Part shown: positions 1 to 9,020 of the stretch, one piece after another
Position numbering within the stretch: the first letter of the stretch is position 1
How the letters are laid out: the number at the start of each line of letters is the position of its first letter
DNA from: Demequinaceae bacterium
Lineage (GTDB): Bacteria; Actinomycetota; Actinomycetes; Actinomycetales; Demequinaceae
Length of the DNA: 64,000 nucleotides
Assembly (NCBI GenBank): GCA_016933155.1
Contig: JAFGBM010000010.1
Coordinates: 62,001 to 126,000, forward strand
Reading direction: 5' to 3'
Translations under genes and position numbers: made by a program
The notes under the pieces: generated by a model
The model's input: the letters and a program-made list of their open reading frames with translations, nothing else
Told to the model about the DNA's origin: nothing
Database searches by the model: none

Positions 1-2
1 TC

Positions 3-218
3 GTCCGGGTGTCCTCCTTCCTCGGGATCGAGGTCCCTCTCAATCTTCTGTTCTTCACCTCCATCGCGATACTCTTCCTGATCAACCTCCAGCATGCGTC
101 AGAGCTGACTTCGCTTGAGGAGAAGACCCGCATCCTTGCCGAGAGAGTCGCCCTTCTGGAAATGGGTCGCCCAGAGGAATCCTCTGACCCCAAGGGACCC
201 CCAGCCGGGACCCCGTAG
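3..218 (+). CDS. DUF2304 family membrane protein, C-terminal part only
   Basis: The reading frame is open from the window edge, so the 5' part of the gene lies outside. The visible 71 residues form one hydrophobic segment (LNLLFFTSIAILFLINL) followed by a charged amphipathic helix of the type LEEKTRILAERVALLEM. This ending is typical of DUF2304 proteins, small polytopic membrane proteins often encoded next to a family 2 glycosyltransferase that acts on polyprenyl phosphate. The next genes downstream are for surface glycans, which fits. The family assignment rests on the C-terminal pattern alone. The function of DUF2304 is not established. Confidence 0.6.
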   Translation, partial: VRVSSFLGIEVPLNLLFFTSIAILFLINLQHASELTSLEEKTRILAERVALLEMGRPEESSDPKGPPAGTP

Positions 219-352
219 CCCCGAGCCCCAAGCCCCGGATCGTGGGGCAGGGAATCCTGGTGACCCTCTGCCCACCGCCCAGGGACTCAACCCGCGAAGG
301 GTGTCGAGCCTCCGACCCGCGGGAGCCAAGGCCGGATCGCCACGCAGCCAAC

Positions 353-2020
353 CTACTGGGGGTGTTCCCGAGACGTATCCAAGGTTGCGGTCATCGAGGT
401 GACGCGAATGACGGGGTTCCCAACTAGCAGGTCCCACCACGACGCCTGCGGATCCAACTCAATCCGCACGCCGATTTGGCCGCCGTCGGAATCCCAATCG
501 GGGAAGCCATAACGCACGCCTTCGATGATGAGTGAGTCAAACGTGCCAGAAACAAAGGCTTCAATGTCGGCGTCTACTATTGCGAATCGTGTTCGGTCGC
601 CGTATGCCGCATGCAGCCACCCGATCGGTTCGTAGAACCGATACTGTCGGCTGTCGAAGTTCAGGTAGTCGACGTCGTCGGCCACGATGACGGTCGACGC
701 CGCGCGCACATCGTCCATCTGGCGAAGTGCATCGATGATCTGAACTTGCTTGTGCCAGTCGGCCACGAACATCAGGCCGGCAACGACGACGGCCGCCGCA
801 GAAACGCCGACGGTGACGGCGCTCGCTACCCGGATGGCAACGACGCGAAACGCGCTGGGTCCGCCAGCCGCCACAACTGCGGCCACCGCGAGGAGGGCGG
901 TCCCGACAGGAAGCAACAGTTGATGGCGCGTCTCCCAATCAACGAACTCCGGGATTTTTCCGACGAGTAAGTACGGGAGGGCCCCGATCGCAAACGCCAC
1001 GAGCCCCGCTGAGGCCAGGAACGCCGACTGCCCGATCCTTTGCGGAAGTCGGGGACTCCGTGTAGCCGCGAGGGCCGTGACGACGATCACGATCCCGGCG
1101 GCCGCCACAATCGCGATGACGATGATCGCGTCTGCGGATGTCGCCCCGCGTAAAAACCAGACGACGGGAGCAAGAGCGATGGTGCCGACTCCCGCGATCA
1201 TGGCCGTGGTGAGGTCGACGACGCGCTGATGTTGGTGCATGATTGCCCGCACACCGAGCAGAACTATGCCTCCGGCGCCAGCGGACACCATGAGAAACGC
1301 ACCGACATTCGCTTGGGAGAGGGGCCACGTCCACTCGACGAAGTTGTTGTAGTTGGCGTACACGCCACGTGGATGGAAGAACGCGGTACGGACAGACCAG
1401 AACAACACAGGCGTCGCGAGCAGATACCAAGATCGCCCCACGAACCCGAGCAGTTGCTTCCCAAGCACGCGAGAGCGGTCGATTTCAAGCAGCGCGAGGT
1501 GGGCAACGGGTATGGCGATGAAGGCTAGAAGCGAAGCCGTCGTGAACGATGCGAAAAACAACGCTGAGGCGACAGCCGCCCGGGCGTGGCGACGCGGGCC
1601 GGCCTTGACCAGAAGCCACCAGGCGAGAAAAAACACCGCAAGACTGATCGAGTAGGTACTCAGGACCGCGACAGAGACCCGCGCGATGTTGAACGGCAGG
1701 AGGACCACTAGGGCGGCCGCGAACCAGGTCTGGGTCGGACTCAGCCCCAGTCCGCGGGCAGCGATTCCACGCGCGGCAAGGGCCACGACGACAGCGCAGA
1801 TGACACCGATGATCTTGAACGCGACCGGTCCAACCACCGAGATCGCAGCGGCGACATGGCCAATCCACGGTATACCGAGGTCGTTATAGAGGCTCTCAAT
1901 ATCGCCGCCTTCGGTGACCCAGTCGTCCCAGAAGAGCGCATCGGGAGCGAGCAGAATAACCCCCCAGCACGCTACGGTGAGGAGGGCTAGCGCCACCGTT
2001 GACGGATGAGGGCGCTTCAC
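353..2020 (-). CDS. Large polytopic membrane protein, GT-C glycosyltransferase-like
   Basis: This 555-residue protein has roughly ten or more hydrophobic segments spread over residues 10-430, then a soluble C-terminal domain of about 120 residues. The first extracytoplasmic loop begins with FWDDW (about residues 30-34), an acidic first-loop motif seen in GT-C membrane glycosyltransferases. I therefore infer transfer of a sugar from a polyprenyl-phosphate donor to a surface glycan, but the acceptor and sugar are unknown. The start is a GTG at 2020. A TAGGCT hexamer at 2032-2027, six bases upstream of the GTG, suggests a leaderless transcript. It is transcribed divergently from the legionaminic acid operon. 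It could instead be a flippase or an uncharacterised membrane protein. Confidence 0.6.
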   Translation of the reverse strand: MKRPHPSTVALALLTVACWGVILLAPDALFWDDWVTEGGDIESLYNDLGIPWIGHVAAAISVVGPVAFKIIGVICAVVVALAARGIAARGLGLSPTQTWFAAALVVLLPFNIARVSVAVLSTYSISLAVFFLAWWLLVKAGPRRHARAAVASALFFASFTTASLLAFIAIPVAHLALLEIDRSRVLGKQLLGFVGRSWYLLATPVLFWSVRTAFFHPRGVYANYNNFVEWTWPLSQANVGAFLMVSAGAGGIVLLGVRAIMHQHQRVVDLTTAMIAGVGTIALAPVVWFLRGATSADAIIVIAIVAAAGIVIVVTALAATRSPRLPQRIGQSAFLASAGLVAFAIGALPYLLVGKIPEFVDWETRHQLLLPVGTALLAVAAVVAAGGPSAFRVVAIRVASAVTVGVSAAAVVVAGLMFVADWHKQVQIIDALRQMDDVRAASTVIVADDVDYLNFDSRQYRFYEPIGWLHAAYGDRTRFAIVDADIEAFVSGTFDSLIIEGVRYGFPDWDSDGGQIGVRIELDPQASWWDLLVGNPVIRVTSMTATLDTSREHPQ

Positions 2021-2145
2021 CGGCTCAGCCTAGCGCCGTCAGGCAAGGCCCCGGAGCGGTGGCGCCCGAGTCGACGGGCAAAGCCCGATCACCGGCCACC
2101 TCTCGCCGAGCATTTGCCGAGCACTCGCTGCGGTAATCTCGATGC

Positions 2146-3141
2146 ATGAAGGTTCTCCTCACAGGCGCGGACGGATTCATCGGATCGCACCTGGCGGAGC
2201 GCCTGGTCCGGGACGGCCACGACGTGCGTGCGATCGTGCTCTACAACTCCTTCGATTCCCGTGGTTGGCTCGACTCGGCTCCCGACGAGATCACGTCCGA
2301 GATCGAGTTTCTTCCTGGTGACATCAGGGATCCCGCGCTCATGCATACCGCCATGCGCGCGCGTGAGGCGGTGCTTCACCTCGCGGCCCTGATCGCCATC
2401 CCGTACTCCTATGTCGCCCCCGACCTCTATGTGCAGACCAACATCCAGGGCACGGTGAATCTGCTGAATGCCGCGCGTACGGCGGAGATCGGGCGGTTCA
2501 TCCACACCTCGACAAGTGAGGTCTACGGGACCGCCCGCAGCGTCCCGATGGGCGAGGATCATCCGCTGCAGGGACAGTCTCCGTACTCCGCTTCGAAGAT
2601 CGGGGCCGACCAGATGGTCAACTCCTTCTTCACATCATTCGGGCTTCCTGCCTTGATCCTCCGTCCGTTCAACACCTTCGGCCCCCGCCAGTCGGCACGC
2701 GCCGTCATTCCGACGATCATCAGCCAACTCGCGGCCGGGAAGAGCAAGGTGTCGCTCGGTGCCCTGTCTCCGACGCGCGACTTCACGTTCGTTCCCGATA
2801 CCGTCTCTGGATTCACTGCGGCTCTGGCCTCCGATGCCGGGCTCGGCGAGGTCGTCAATCTCGGTGTCGGCTTCGAGGTGTCGATCGCCGAGACTTTCCG
2901 CATCATCGCCGAGGTCATGGGCGTCGACGCCGAGGCGGTCTCGGAATCGGAACGGCTCCGTCCGAAGGACTCGGAGGTAGAGAGGCTCCTGTCCGACAAT
3001 TCGAAGGCGAAGCGTCTCTTCGGCTGGGAGCCGGAATACTCGGGGCTTGACGGCTTCGCTCGCGGTCTCGCCGAGACAGCAGAATGGTTTACACAGCCGA
3101 CGAACCTCGCGCGCTACCGCACCGACGCGTACACGGTTTGA
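2146..3141 (+). CDS. legB: NAD-dependent UDP-GlcNAc-type 4,6-dehydratase LegB
   Basis: This 331-residue short-chain dehydrogenase/reductase of the extended type opens the nonulosonic acid operon. The N-terminus has the Rossmann glycine motif (TGADGFIGSH, residues 6-15) and the catalytic Tyr147-x3-Lys151 pair (SPYSASK). In legionaminic acid synthesis LegB removes water from a nucleotide-GlcNAc to give the 4-keto-6-deoxy sugar that LegC aminates. The assignment rests on sequence resemblance to the LegB/EDH dehydratases and on the six downstream pathway genes. ATG 2146 is chosen because TAATCT (2134-2139) ends six bases before it and there is no Shine-Dalgarno sequence, suggesting a leaderless mRNA. 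Preference for GDP- over UDP-linked sugar is likely given the ptmE gene, but not visible in the sequence. Confidence 0.85.
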   Translation: MKVLLTGADGFIGSHLAERLVRDGHDVRAIVLYNSFDSRGWLDSAPDEITSEIEFLPGDIRDPALMHTAMRAREAVLHLAALIAIPYSYVAPDLYVQTNIQGTVNLLNAARTAEIGRFIHTSTSEVYGTARSVPMGEDHPLQGQSPYSASKIGADQMVNSFFTSFGLPALILRPFNTFGPRQSARAVIPTIISQLAAGKSKVSLGALSPTRDFTFVPDTVSGFTAALASDAGLGEVVNLGVGFEVSIAETFRIIAEVMGVDAEAVSESERLRPKDSEVERLLSDNSKAKRLFGWEPEYSGLDGFARGLAETAEWFTQPTNLARYRTDAYTV

Positions 3142-3143
3142 CC

Positions 3144-4304
3144 ATGCCCGTCGATCCGCGCGCTGTCATCACCGCCATACGCTCGGTCGTCGGCGACGCG
3201 CCGAACGTCCCCTTGCACGCGCCCGATATCGGAGCACTCGAACGGCAATACGTCGACGAGTGCCTGGAGTCAACGTTCGTGTCGAGCGTTGGGGCCTTCG
3301 TCGATCGCTTCGAGCAGGAGATCGCTGCCTTCACCGGGGCTGCGCGTGCCGTCGCGGTCTCGAACGGCACGGTCGCGCTGCAGATCGCGCTCTCGCTCGC
3401 GGGAGTACGGCCCGGTGACGAGGTCGTGGTGCCTGCCTTGTCATTCATCGCCACCGTCAACGCCGTCGCCCACGTGGGCGCGCATCCGGTGTTCGTTGAC
3501 AGCGAGCCCGAATCTCTCGGCATGTCCCCCACGGCGGTTGCCGACCTGTTGGCGGGTACGCAGCGGAAGGATGACTCGGTCGTCAACCCCGTGACCGGAC
3601 GGCGAATCGCGGCCATCGTGCCGATGCACACCCTCGGCCATCCGATGCGGATAGCCGAACTCGTCGCCATCGCGGACGAATACGAGATCCCCGTGGTCGA
3701 GGATGCCGCAGAATCGCTCGGCAGTTTCGTCGGCGATCGCCACACCGGAACCATCAGCCGGTTGGGGATACTGAGTTTCAATGGCAACAAGATCGTGACC
3801 ACCGGCGGCGGGGGGATGATTCTCACCGAGGACGCGGAGTTCGGACGTCGTGCCAAGCACCTCACGACGACCGCAAAGCTTCCACACGCTTGGGAGTTCG
3901 AGCACGATGAGGTCGGATTCAACTACCGCCTTCCGAACCTGAATGCGGCTCTCGGCGTCGCGCAGGTTGAACGACTCGGCGAGTTCCTGAAGGACAAGCG
4001 GCTCGTCGCGGAGCGCTACGCGGCTGCCTTCTCTGGGCTTGATGGCGTGGAGTTCCTCGCCGAGCCGCCTGGAACATCCAGTAACTACTGGCTGTGCGCG
4101 ATCCGGATCGATGGAGGACTCAGGGAGCGGGATGAGATCCTTCAGGCGGTGAACGATGATGGCTTGCGATGTCGGCCTCTGTGGAACCTGCTCAACGCGC
4201 AGGCCCCCTACCGGGAGGCCCCGACCGGACCCCTGCCCGTCGCGACAGCCCTCCACGCGAGCGTCATCTGCGTCCCGAGTTCAGCTGCGCTGGCGGCCGT
4301 ATGA
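3144..4304 (+). CDS. legC: PLP-dependent aminotransferase LegC
   Basis: A 386-residue DegT/DnrJ/EryC1-family aminotransferase starting two bases after the legB stop. It should transfer an amino group from glutamate to C4 of the 4-keto-6-deoxy sugar made by LegB. Visible hallmarks are the substrate-loop region near SNGTVALQIAL, the VVEDAAESLGS segment that contacts PLP, and the Schiff-base lysine in SFNGNKIVTTGGGG. The C-terminus (VICVPSSAALAAV) stops slightly early compared with many family members but keeps the conserved PSS element. It overlaps legG by four bases (ATGA), a sign of translational coupling. An alternative N-terminal extension is open upstream but overlaps legB and is unlikely. 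Confidence 0.85.
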   Translation: MPVDPRAVITAIRSVVGDAPNVPLHAPDIGALERQYVDECLESTFVSSVGAFVDRFEQEIAAFTGAARAVAVSNGTVALQIALSLAGVRPGDEVVVPALSFIATVNAVAHVGAHPVFVDSEPESLGMSPTAVADLLAGTQRKDDSVVNPVTGRRIAAIVPMHTLGHPMRIAELVAIADEYEIPVVEDAAESLGSFVGDRHTGTISRLGILSFNGNKIVTTGGGGMILTEDAEFGRRAKHLTTTAKLPHAWEFEHDEVGFNYRLPNLNAALGVAQVERLGEFLKDKRLVAERYAAAFSGLDGVEFLAEPPGTSSNYWLCAIRIDGGLRERDEILQAVNDDGLRCRPLWNLLNAQAPYREAPTGPLPVATALHASVICVPSSAALAAV

Positions 4305-5449
4305 TTCGCACGATCGCCGTTTTCACCGGTACACGAGCCGACTACGGACTGCTCCGCCGCCTCGCACTTGCGATCGACGCTTCGGCCGACGCGGAACTTG
4401 CGCTCATCGTCTCCGGCTCGCACCTGTCCGCCGCCCACGGCATGACATCGGGGGAGATCGCTGAGGACGGGCTTCCATTCGCCGCGACCGTCCCGATCTG
4501 GAGTGGAGACGACACTCCCATGGGTGCCGCGCGCGATGTCGGTGCGGCCATCCCGCGCTATGCGGAGACCCTTGATAGGCTCGCGCCCGACATCCTCGTG
4601 GTCCTCGGCGACCGGTTGGAGTCGTTCGCCATAGCGACCGCCGCGACAATCGCGGGAGTACCTATCGCGCACATCCACGGTGGTGAGATCACGGAGGGCG
4701 CCATGGATGACGCCCTCCGCCACGCGATCACCAAGATGGCGTTCCTCCATTTCACCTCCACCGCCGATCATCGCCGTCGAGTGATTCAACTCGGAGAGCA
4801 CCCGGATCGAGTGCACTTCCTGGGCGCACCGATCGTCGATGCCCTCGCAGATCTCCAATTGCTGTCCGATTCGGAGGTGATGGAGAGATTCGGCGTGAGG
4901 CTCGACCGACCGACCGCTCTCGTAACCTTCCATCCAGCGGCGATGGACGTTCTTCCACCCGCCGAGATCCTTGAGGAACTGCTCGCCGGGCTGCTCGCCG
5001 TCGATGAACTCGGAATCATCGTGACCGGTTCGAACTCCGATATCGGCAGCACCGCCATCCGTGATCGGATCGCCGCCTGGGTGCGCGAGAACCAGCATCG
5101 CGTCGACCACATCGAGTCATTCGGTCAACTCGGCTACCTCAGTGCGATGTCCCACGCCTCGGTCGTCGCGGGCAACTCGTCGAGCGTCGTGCTCGAGGCT
5201 CCAGTGCTGGGCACGCCCTCCGTTCTCGTCGGTGACCGACAGAAGGGCAGGCCGCTCGCGGGGAGCGTGCGAGTCCCCGAGGTTCGCCGGGACGCAATCG
5301 CCACGGCACTGCGCGAGGCGTGTTCGTGCGGGCCGAGCACCTCGGCGGTTGAGCTGTTCGGCGTCCCGGGCTTTGCCGAGCGTGCGCGAGATGTGCTGCT
5401 GACTGCTGGACTGAGTCGGCCTCCTCGCAAGTTTTTCTACGACCTGTAG
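4301..5449 (+). CDS. legG: Hydrolysing UDP-sugar 2-epimerase, NeuC/LegG type
   Basis: A 382-residue member of the WecB/NeuC epimerase family. The start has the family signature (FTGTRADYGLL) and the middle has LGDRLES and the HIHGGEITEGAMDD stretch that forms the UDP-GlcNAc 2-epimerase active site. NeuC-type enzymes epimerise C2 and release UDP, which for this pathway yields 2,4-diacetamido-2,4,6-trideoxymannose, the substrate of LegI. The C-terminal half keeps GNSSSVVLEAP, typical of the nucleotide-binding GT-B fold. It starts at ATG 4301, overlapping the legC stop. Sialic acid NeuC is an alternative, but LegB and LegC in the same operon make the legionaminate role much more likely. Confidence 0.85.
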   Translation: MIRTIAVFTGTRADYGLLRRLALAIDASADAELALIVSGSHLSAAHGMTSGEIAEDGLPFAATVPIWSGDDTPMGAARDVGAAIPRYAETLDRLAPDILVVLGDRLESFAIATAATIAGVPIAHIHGGEITEGAMDDALRHAITKMAFLHFTSTADHRRRVIQLGEHPDRVHFLGAPIVDALADLQLLSDSEVMERFGVRLDRPTALVTFHPAAMDVLPPAEILEELLAGLLAVDELGIIVTGSNSDIGSTAIRDRIAAWVRENQHRVDHIESFGQLGYLSAMSHASVVAGNSSSVVLEAPVLGTPSVLVGDRQKGRPLAGSVRVPEVRRDAIATALREACSCGPSTSAVELFGVPGFAERARDVLLTAGLSRPPRKFFYDL

Positions 5450-5460
5450 TTTGGAGGACG

Positions 5461-6558
5461 ATGATGACACGTGGGCTGTATGTGATCGCCGAGGCGGGTG
5501 TCAACCACAACGGTTCGGTGGAGCGCGCCTTGGAGATGGTCGACGTGGCCGTGGCCGCTGGTGCCGACGCGATCAAATTCCAGACTTTTTCCGCGGACCG
5601 CCTCGCTGGTGAGGACGCCGCCCTCGCCGACTATCAGCGCAACCCGGGCGAGGACAGTCGGACTCAGCTCCAGATGCTCAAAGGACTCGAACTCAGTCAC
5701 GACGAGTTCGGCCGCGTTCAGCATCGATGCCAGGAACGCGGGATAACATTCCTCTCCACGGGTTTCGACGTCGACGAACTGCGCTTCCTGATCGAAGAGC
5801 TCCGCATCCCAATGGTGAAGATCGCGTCGGGCGACCTGACCTTCGCCCCTCTCCTTGTCGCTGCTGGCGAGAGCGGCCTCCCCGTGATCCTCTCGACCGG
5901 CATGGCCGACCTCAAGGAGATCGGCCGAGCCCTGAGGTTCATTGCGGCCGGGTATGCCATTGCGGACGGTGCGCTCCAACGCGGGGTGCCGATGACCCCG
6001 GAGGCGCTGGAATCCGCCTGGGCGTCGCGCAACGAGGCTCGGGCTTTCGAATCGGATGTGACGATCCTGCACTGCACGACCGAGTATCCGGCTGCCCCCC
6101 AGCACCTCAACCTCCGCGCCATGACGACGATCGCGGAGACGTACAAGACCCGAATCGGCTACTCGGACCACTCGCTGGGCTCGCTCGCCTCGACGGTTGC
6201 TGTGGCGCTCGGCGCCACCGTGATCGAGAAGCACTTCACCCTCGACACCTCGCTTGAGGGGCCTGACCACGCAGCCTCACTCGATCCGGCCGGGCTCACC
6301 GATTTCGTCTCGACGCTCCGAACCGTCGAGACCGTCCTCGGCAGCCCGATCAAGGAGTGCCAGAGTGTCGAAATGGGCAACCGCGAGGTCGTCCGACGCA
6401 GCCTCATCGCCGCGCGATCAATGGCAGCGGGCACGACCATCACCGAAGACGATTTGGTCTGTCGGCGCCCCGCGCTCGGGCGCAGTGCGTTCGATTTCTG
6501 GGACCTGGTCGGCACGGCTGCTTCAGGTGATTACGAAGCGGGTGACTATGTCGACTGA
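5461..6558 (+). CDS. legI: N-acetylneuraminate/legionaminate synthase (NeuB family)
   Basis: This 365-residue protein has an N-terminal NeuB TIM barrel (starting AEAGVNHNGS, residues 10-19) and a C-terminal SAF/antifreeze-like domain (about residues 300-365). NeuB enzymes condense phosphoenolpyruvate with a six-carbon N-acetyl sugar to form the nine-carbon nonulosonic acid. Motifs TEYPA and IGYSDHSLG are conserved NeuB features. A GGAGG at 5453-5457 precedes two consecutive ATG codons (5461 and 5464), and either may be used. The context (legB, legC and legG before, legH, ptmE and legF after) supports legionaminate synthase rather than sialate synthase. Pseudaminate synthase PseI is a close relative, but the partners here are not Pse enzymes. 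Confidence 0.88.
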   Translation: MMTRGLYVIAEAGVNHNGSVERALEMVDVAVAAGADAIKFQTFSADRLAGEDAALADYQRNPGEDSRTQLQMLKGLELSHDEFGRVQHRCQERGITFLSTGFDVDELRFLIEELRIPMVKIASGDLTFAPLLVAAGESGLPVILSTGMADLKEIGRALRFIAAGYAIADGALQRGVPMTPEALESAWASRNEARAFESDVTILHCTTEYPAAPQHLNLRAMTTIAETYKTRIGYSDHSLGSLASTVAVALGATVIEKHFTLDTSLEGPDHAASLDPAGLTDFVSTLRTVETVLGSPIKECQSVEMGNREVVRRSLIAARSMAAGTTITEDDLVCRRPALGRSAFDFWDLVGTAASGDYEAGDYVD

Positions 6559-7198
6559 TGCCAAGTCGGTGGTCATCCTCGGGTCGGGAGGTCACGCACG
6601 TGTGCTCCTGGAGACCCTCCGCGCTCTCGACGTGCCGGTCATCGGCTTCTTCGCCCCGTCTCCCGAGGGCAGTCGTCTCGGCGACGTGCCGTGGCTCGGC
6701 GACGACACTGCGCTCTCGGAACTCGATGACGGGGCGGAAATCGTCAACGGTGTCGGCTCTGCGGGAAGCGTGGAACGCCGTGCCGCAGTGCACGCAGTGG
6801 CGGCGGCGGCGGGGCTGAGGTTCCACACCGTCGTCCATCCTCACTCCATCGTGGACGACTCGGCCGAACTGGGCTCCGGCGCCCAGATCCTCGCTGGCAG
6901 CATCGTTGGAGTTGCCGCTCGCATCGGGGAGGACGTCATCATCAACACCGGGGCCATCGTGGAGCATGATTCCGTGGTGGGAGCTTGTAGTCACATCGCC
7001 TCCGGGGCGGTGCTCGCCGGCGATGTGTCCATCGGCGAATCCACTCACATCGGTCTGGGATCACGCGTCATCCAGGGGGTGTCTATCGGGTCTTCCTGTG
7101 TGATCGGCGCAGGGGCGGTCGTGATCTACGACATCCCCGACGGCACCACGGCGGTTGGAGTCCCGGCTCGTCCACTGTCGACGAAGGCGAGAGGCTGA
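6548..7198 (+). CDS. legH: NeuD/LegH-type sugar N-acetyltransferase, left-handed beta-helix
   Basis: A 216-residue acetyltransferase of the NeuD/PglD family. An N-terminal Rossmann-like part starts with VVILGSGGHARVLLE, and a C-terminal left-handed beta-helix of hexapeptide repeats (for example IGEDVIINTGAIVEHDSVVG) binds acetyl-CoA. In the legionaminate pathway it would acetylate the 4-amino group made by LegC. It overlaps the end of legI by 11 bases, so the genes are probably co-translated. The likely catalytic His-Asp is in the VEHDSVVG segment. Members of this family also O-acetylate sialic acid, so later modification of the nonulosonic acid is the main alternative. Confidence 0.82.
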   Translation: MSTDAKSVVILGSGGHARVLLETLRALDVPVIGFFAPSPEGSRLGDVPWLGDDTALSELDDGAEIVNGVGSAGSVERRAAVHAVAAAAGLRFHTVVHPHSIVDDSAELGSGAQILAGSIVGVAARIGEDVIINTGAIVEHDSVVGACSHIASGAVLAGDVSIGESTHIGLGSRVIQGVSIGSSCVIGAGAVVIYDIPDGTTAVGVPARPLSTKARG

Positions 7199-8238
7199 TG
7201 GAGTCCGCCTCCCTTGTCATCCGACCGGACGCCACCATCCGCGAGGCGCTCATGCACATCGACGCAGGCGGGAAGCAGTTCGGACTCATCGTGGAGGAGG
7301 GTCGGCTCGTCGGTGTGCTGAGCGACGGAGACGTCCGTCGTGGACTCCTTCGCGGTGTCGGGCTCGACGATGCTGTGACCGAGGTCCTCAACGACCACCC
7401 GGTGACGGTCCAGCCCACCGCCGATCAAGACGAAGTCGAGCGGCTCAAGACCCTCCACGGAGTGCGCTACATCCCCGTCGTCGACGATTCGGGCACGCTG
7501 ATCGACCTTATCGGCCCCGACGAGCGCCTTGCCGTCGAACTCAGCACTCCGGTGGTGCTCATGGCGGGAGGTCGCGGTAGTCGCTTGTATCCGCTCACCA
7601 AGGACATCCCCAAGCCCATGGTGCCGATCAACGGCATCCCCATGATCGAGGTGATCCTGCGCCGGCTTCGGGCTCAGGGGTTCCGGCGGATCCATGTCTC
7701 GGTGAACTATCTCGGAGAGATGATCGAGGAGCACCTTGGAGACGGCTCCACGCTCGGGCTTGAGATCGACTATCTCCACGAGACTTCACCGCTCGGGACG
7801 GCGGGGGCGCTCGCTCAACTCGACGGACGCATGACGGAGCCCTTCGTCGTCATGAACGCCGACCTGTTGACGGATCTCGACCTGCGCAGCATGCTCGCGT
7901 TCCATCGCCGGGTGGCCAACGGCGGCACCGTCGGCGTGCGCGAGTACACCTTCGAGATCCCATTCGGAGTCGTTCGACTCTCAGGCGAGTCCGTCGAATC
8001 GCTGGCCGAGAAGCCACAGCACCGCGAACTAGTCAGCGCTGGGATCGTCGTGCTCGAGCCCGAAGCCCTCAGCTACCTGGTGCGTGATGAGTATTGCGAC
8101 ATGCCGACCCTGCTCATGCAACTCATGGAGGCGGGACACACCGTCGGGGCGTTTCAGATCCATGAGGACTGGATCGACATCGGCCGTCCCGAAGACCTCG
8201 ATCGGGCGGTTGCGGTTGTGAAGCGGAGCGGCTCGTGA
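7198..8238 (+). CDS. ptmE: CBS-domain sugar-1-phosphate nucleotidyltransferase, PtmE-like
   Basis: A 346-residue protein with two tandem CBS domains (about residues 1-115) joined to a nucleotidyltransferase domain that starts at VVLMAGGRGSRLYPLTKDIPKP (about residue 117). This architecture matches Campylobacter PtmE, which makes GDP-glucosamine as entry to the GDP-based legionaminic acid route. Here it would supply the nucleotide sugar for LegB. The ATG shares one base with the legH stop (TGATG). The CBS pair may sense adenosyl ligands. I infer the GDP preference from the PtmE architecture and operon position only. UDP-GlcNAc or mannose-1-phosphate activation remains possible. Confidence 0.75.
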   Translation: MESASLVIRPDATIREALMHIDAGGKQFGLIVEEGRLVGVLSDGDVRRGLLRGVGLDDAVTEVLNDHPVTVQPTADQDEVERLKTLHGVRYIPVVDDSGTLIDLIGPDERLAVELSTPVVLMAGGRGSRLYPLTKDIPKPMVPINGIPMIEVILRRLRAQGFRRIHVSVNYLGEMIEEHLGDGSTLGLEIDYLHETSPLGTAGALAQLDGRMTEPFVVMNADLLTDLDLRSMLAFHRRVANGGTVGVREYTFEIPFGVVRLSGESVESLAEKPQHRELVSAGIVVLEPEALSYLVRDEYCDMPTLLMQLMEAGHTVGAFQIHEDWIDIGRPEDLDRAVAVVKRSGS

Positions 8239-8942
8239 GGATCTGCTCGGTCAACGTTCGCGCGGGGTCGAAAGGCGTTCCGGGCAAGAATCTCCGCACC
8301 CTTGCCGGTATCCCGATGTTTGGGCATTCGGTGCGGCAGGCGGTCGCCAGCGGGCTTTTCGACGAAGTCGTCGTCTCCAGCGATTCGGAGGAGATCCTGC
8401 GACTTGCCCCTGAATTCGGCGCCACGGGTGTGGTCGTGCGGCCGCCGGAACTCGCGACGGACACGGCGGGCAAGGTACCGGCGATCGCGCATTCAGTGCT
8501 TGAAACGGAACGCCGGATCGGAGCACGATTCGATGTCTGTGTCGACCTCGATGCCACGAGCCCCCTTCGACTCGTCGACGATATCCGCGCAGCCGTGGTG
8601 ATGTTCGAGGCTTCCGATGCGGAATCCCTGATCACGGGATCCGAAGCACGGCGCAACCCGTACTTCAACCTCGTAGAACTGCAACCAGATGGAACCGTCG
8701 CCGTCTCGAAGAAGCCGCCGAGAGACGTGCTGTGCCGCCAGGACGCCCCGCGGGCTTTCGACATGAACGGCTCGATCTACATCTGGCGACGCGACTCCCT
8801 CGTGCGCGAGCCGGTCGTGTTCTATCCCTCGACCATCCTCTTCGAGATGCCTTCGGAACGCTCGATCGATGTCGACAGCGAGTTCGATTTCAGGATTGTC
8901 TCCTGGCTGATGCAGGAGCGAGACGTGGAGGGTCGGCACTGA
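8235..8942 (+). CDS. legF: CMP-legionaminate/CMP-sialate cytidylyltransferase
   Basis: A 235-residue enzyme of the CMP-NeuAc synthetase family. The N-terminal nucleotide-binding loop is RAGSKGVPGKNLRTL, a small variant of the usual RGGSKG(I/V)P. DLDATSPLR (about residues 100-108) supplies the CTP/Mg site. It would activate the finished nonulosonic acid with CTP so that a glycosyltransferase can use it. The start is GTG 8235, overlapping the ptmE stop by four bases (GTGA). It is the last gene of the seven-gene run. A dedicated nonulosonic acid transferase is not in this window. Confidence 0.82.
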   Translation: MRICSVNVRAGSKGVPGKNLRTLAGIPMFGHSVRQAVASGLFDEVVVSSDSEEILRLAPEFGATGVVVRPPELATDTAGKVPAIAHSVLETERRIGARFDVCVDLDATSPLRLVDDIRAAVVMFEASDAESLITGSEARRNPYFNLVELQPDGTVAVSKKPPRDVLCRQDAPRAFDMNGSIYIWRRDSLVREPVVFYPSTILFEMPSERSIDVDSEFDFRIVSWLMQERDVEGRH

Positions 8943-9020
8943 CACGGACTCCTGGTCACGGAGCGACTCGTGCTCGGCATGCAGCAGTGCCTCGCGGTCG
9001 AGTCCGGGGCTCGGGTGAAT

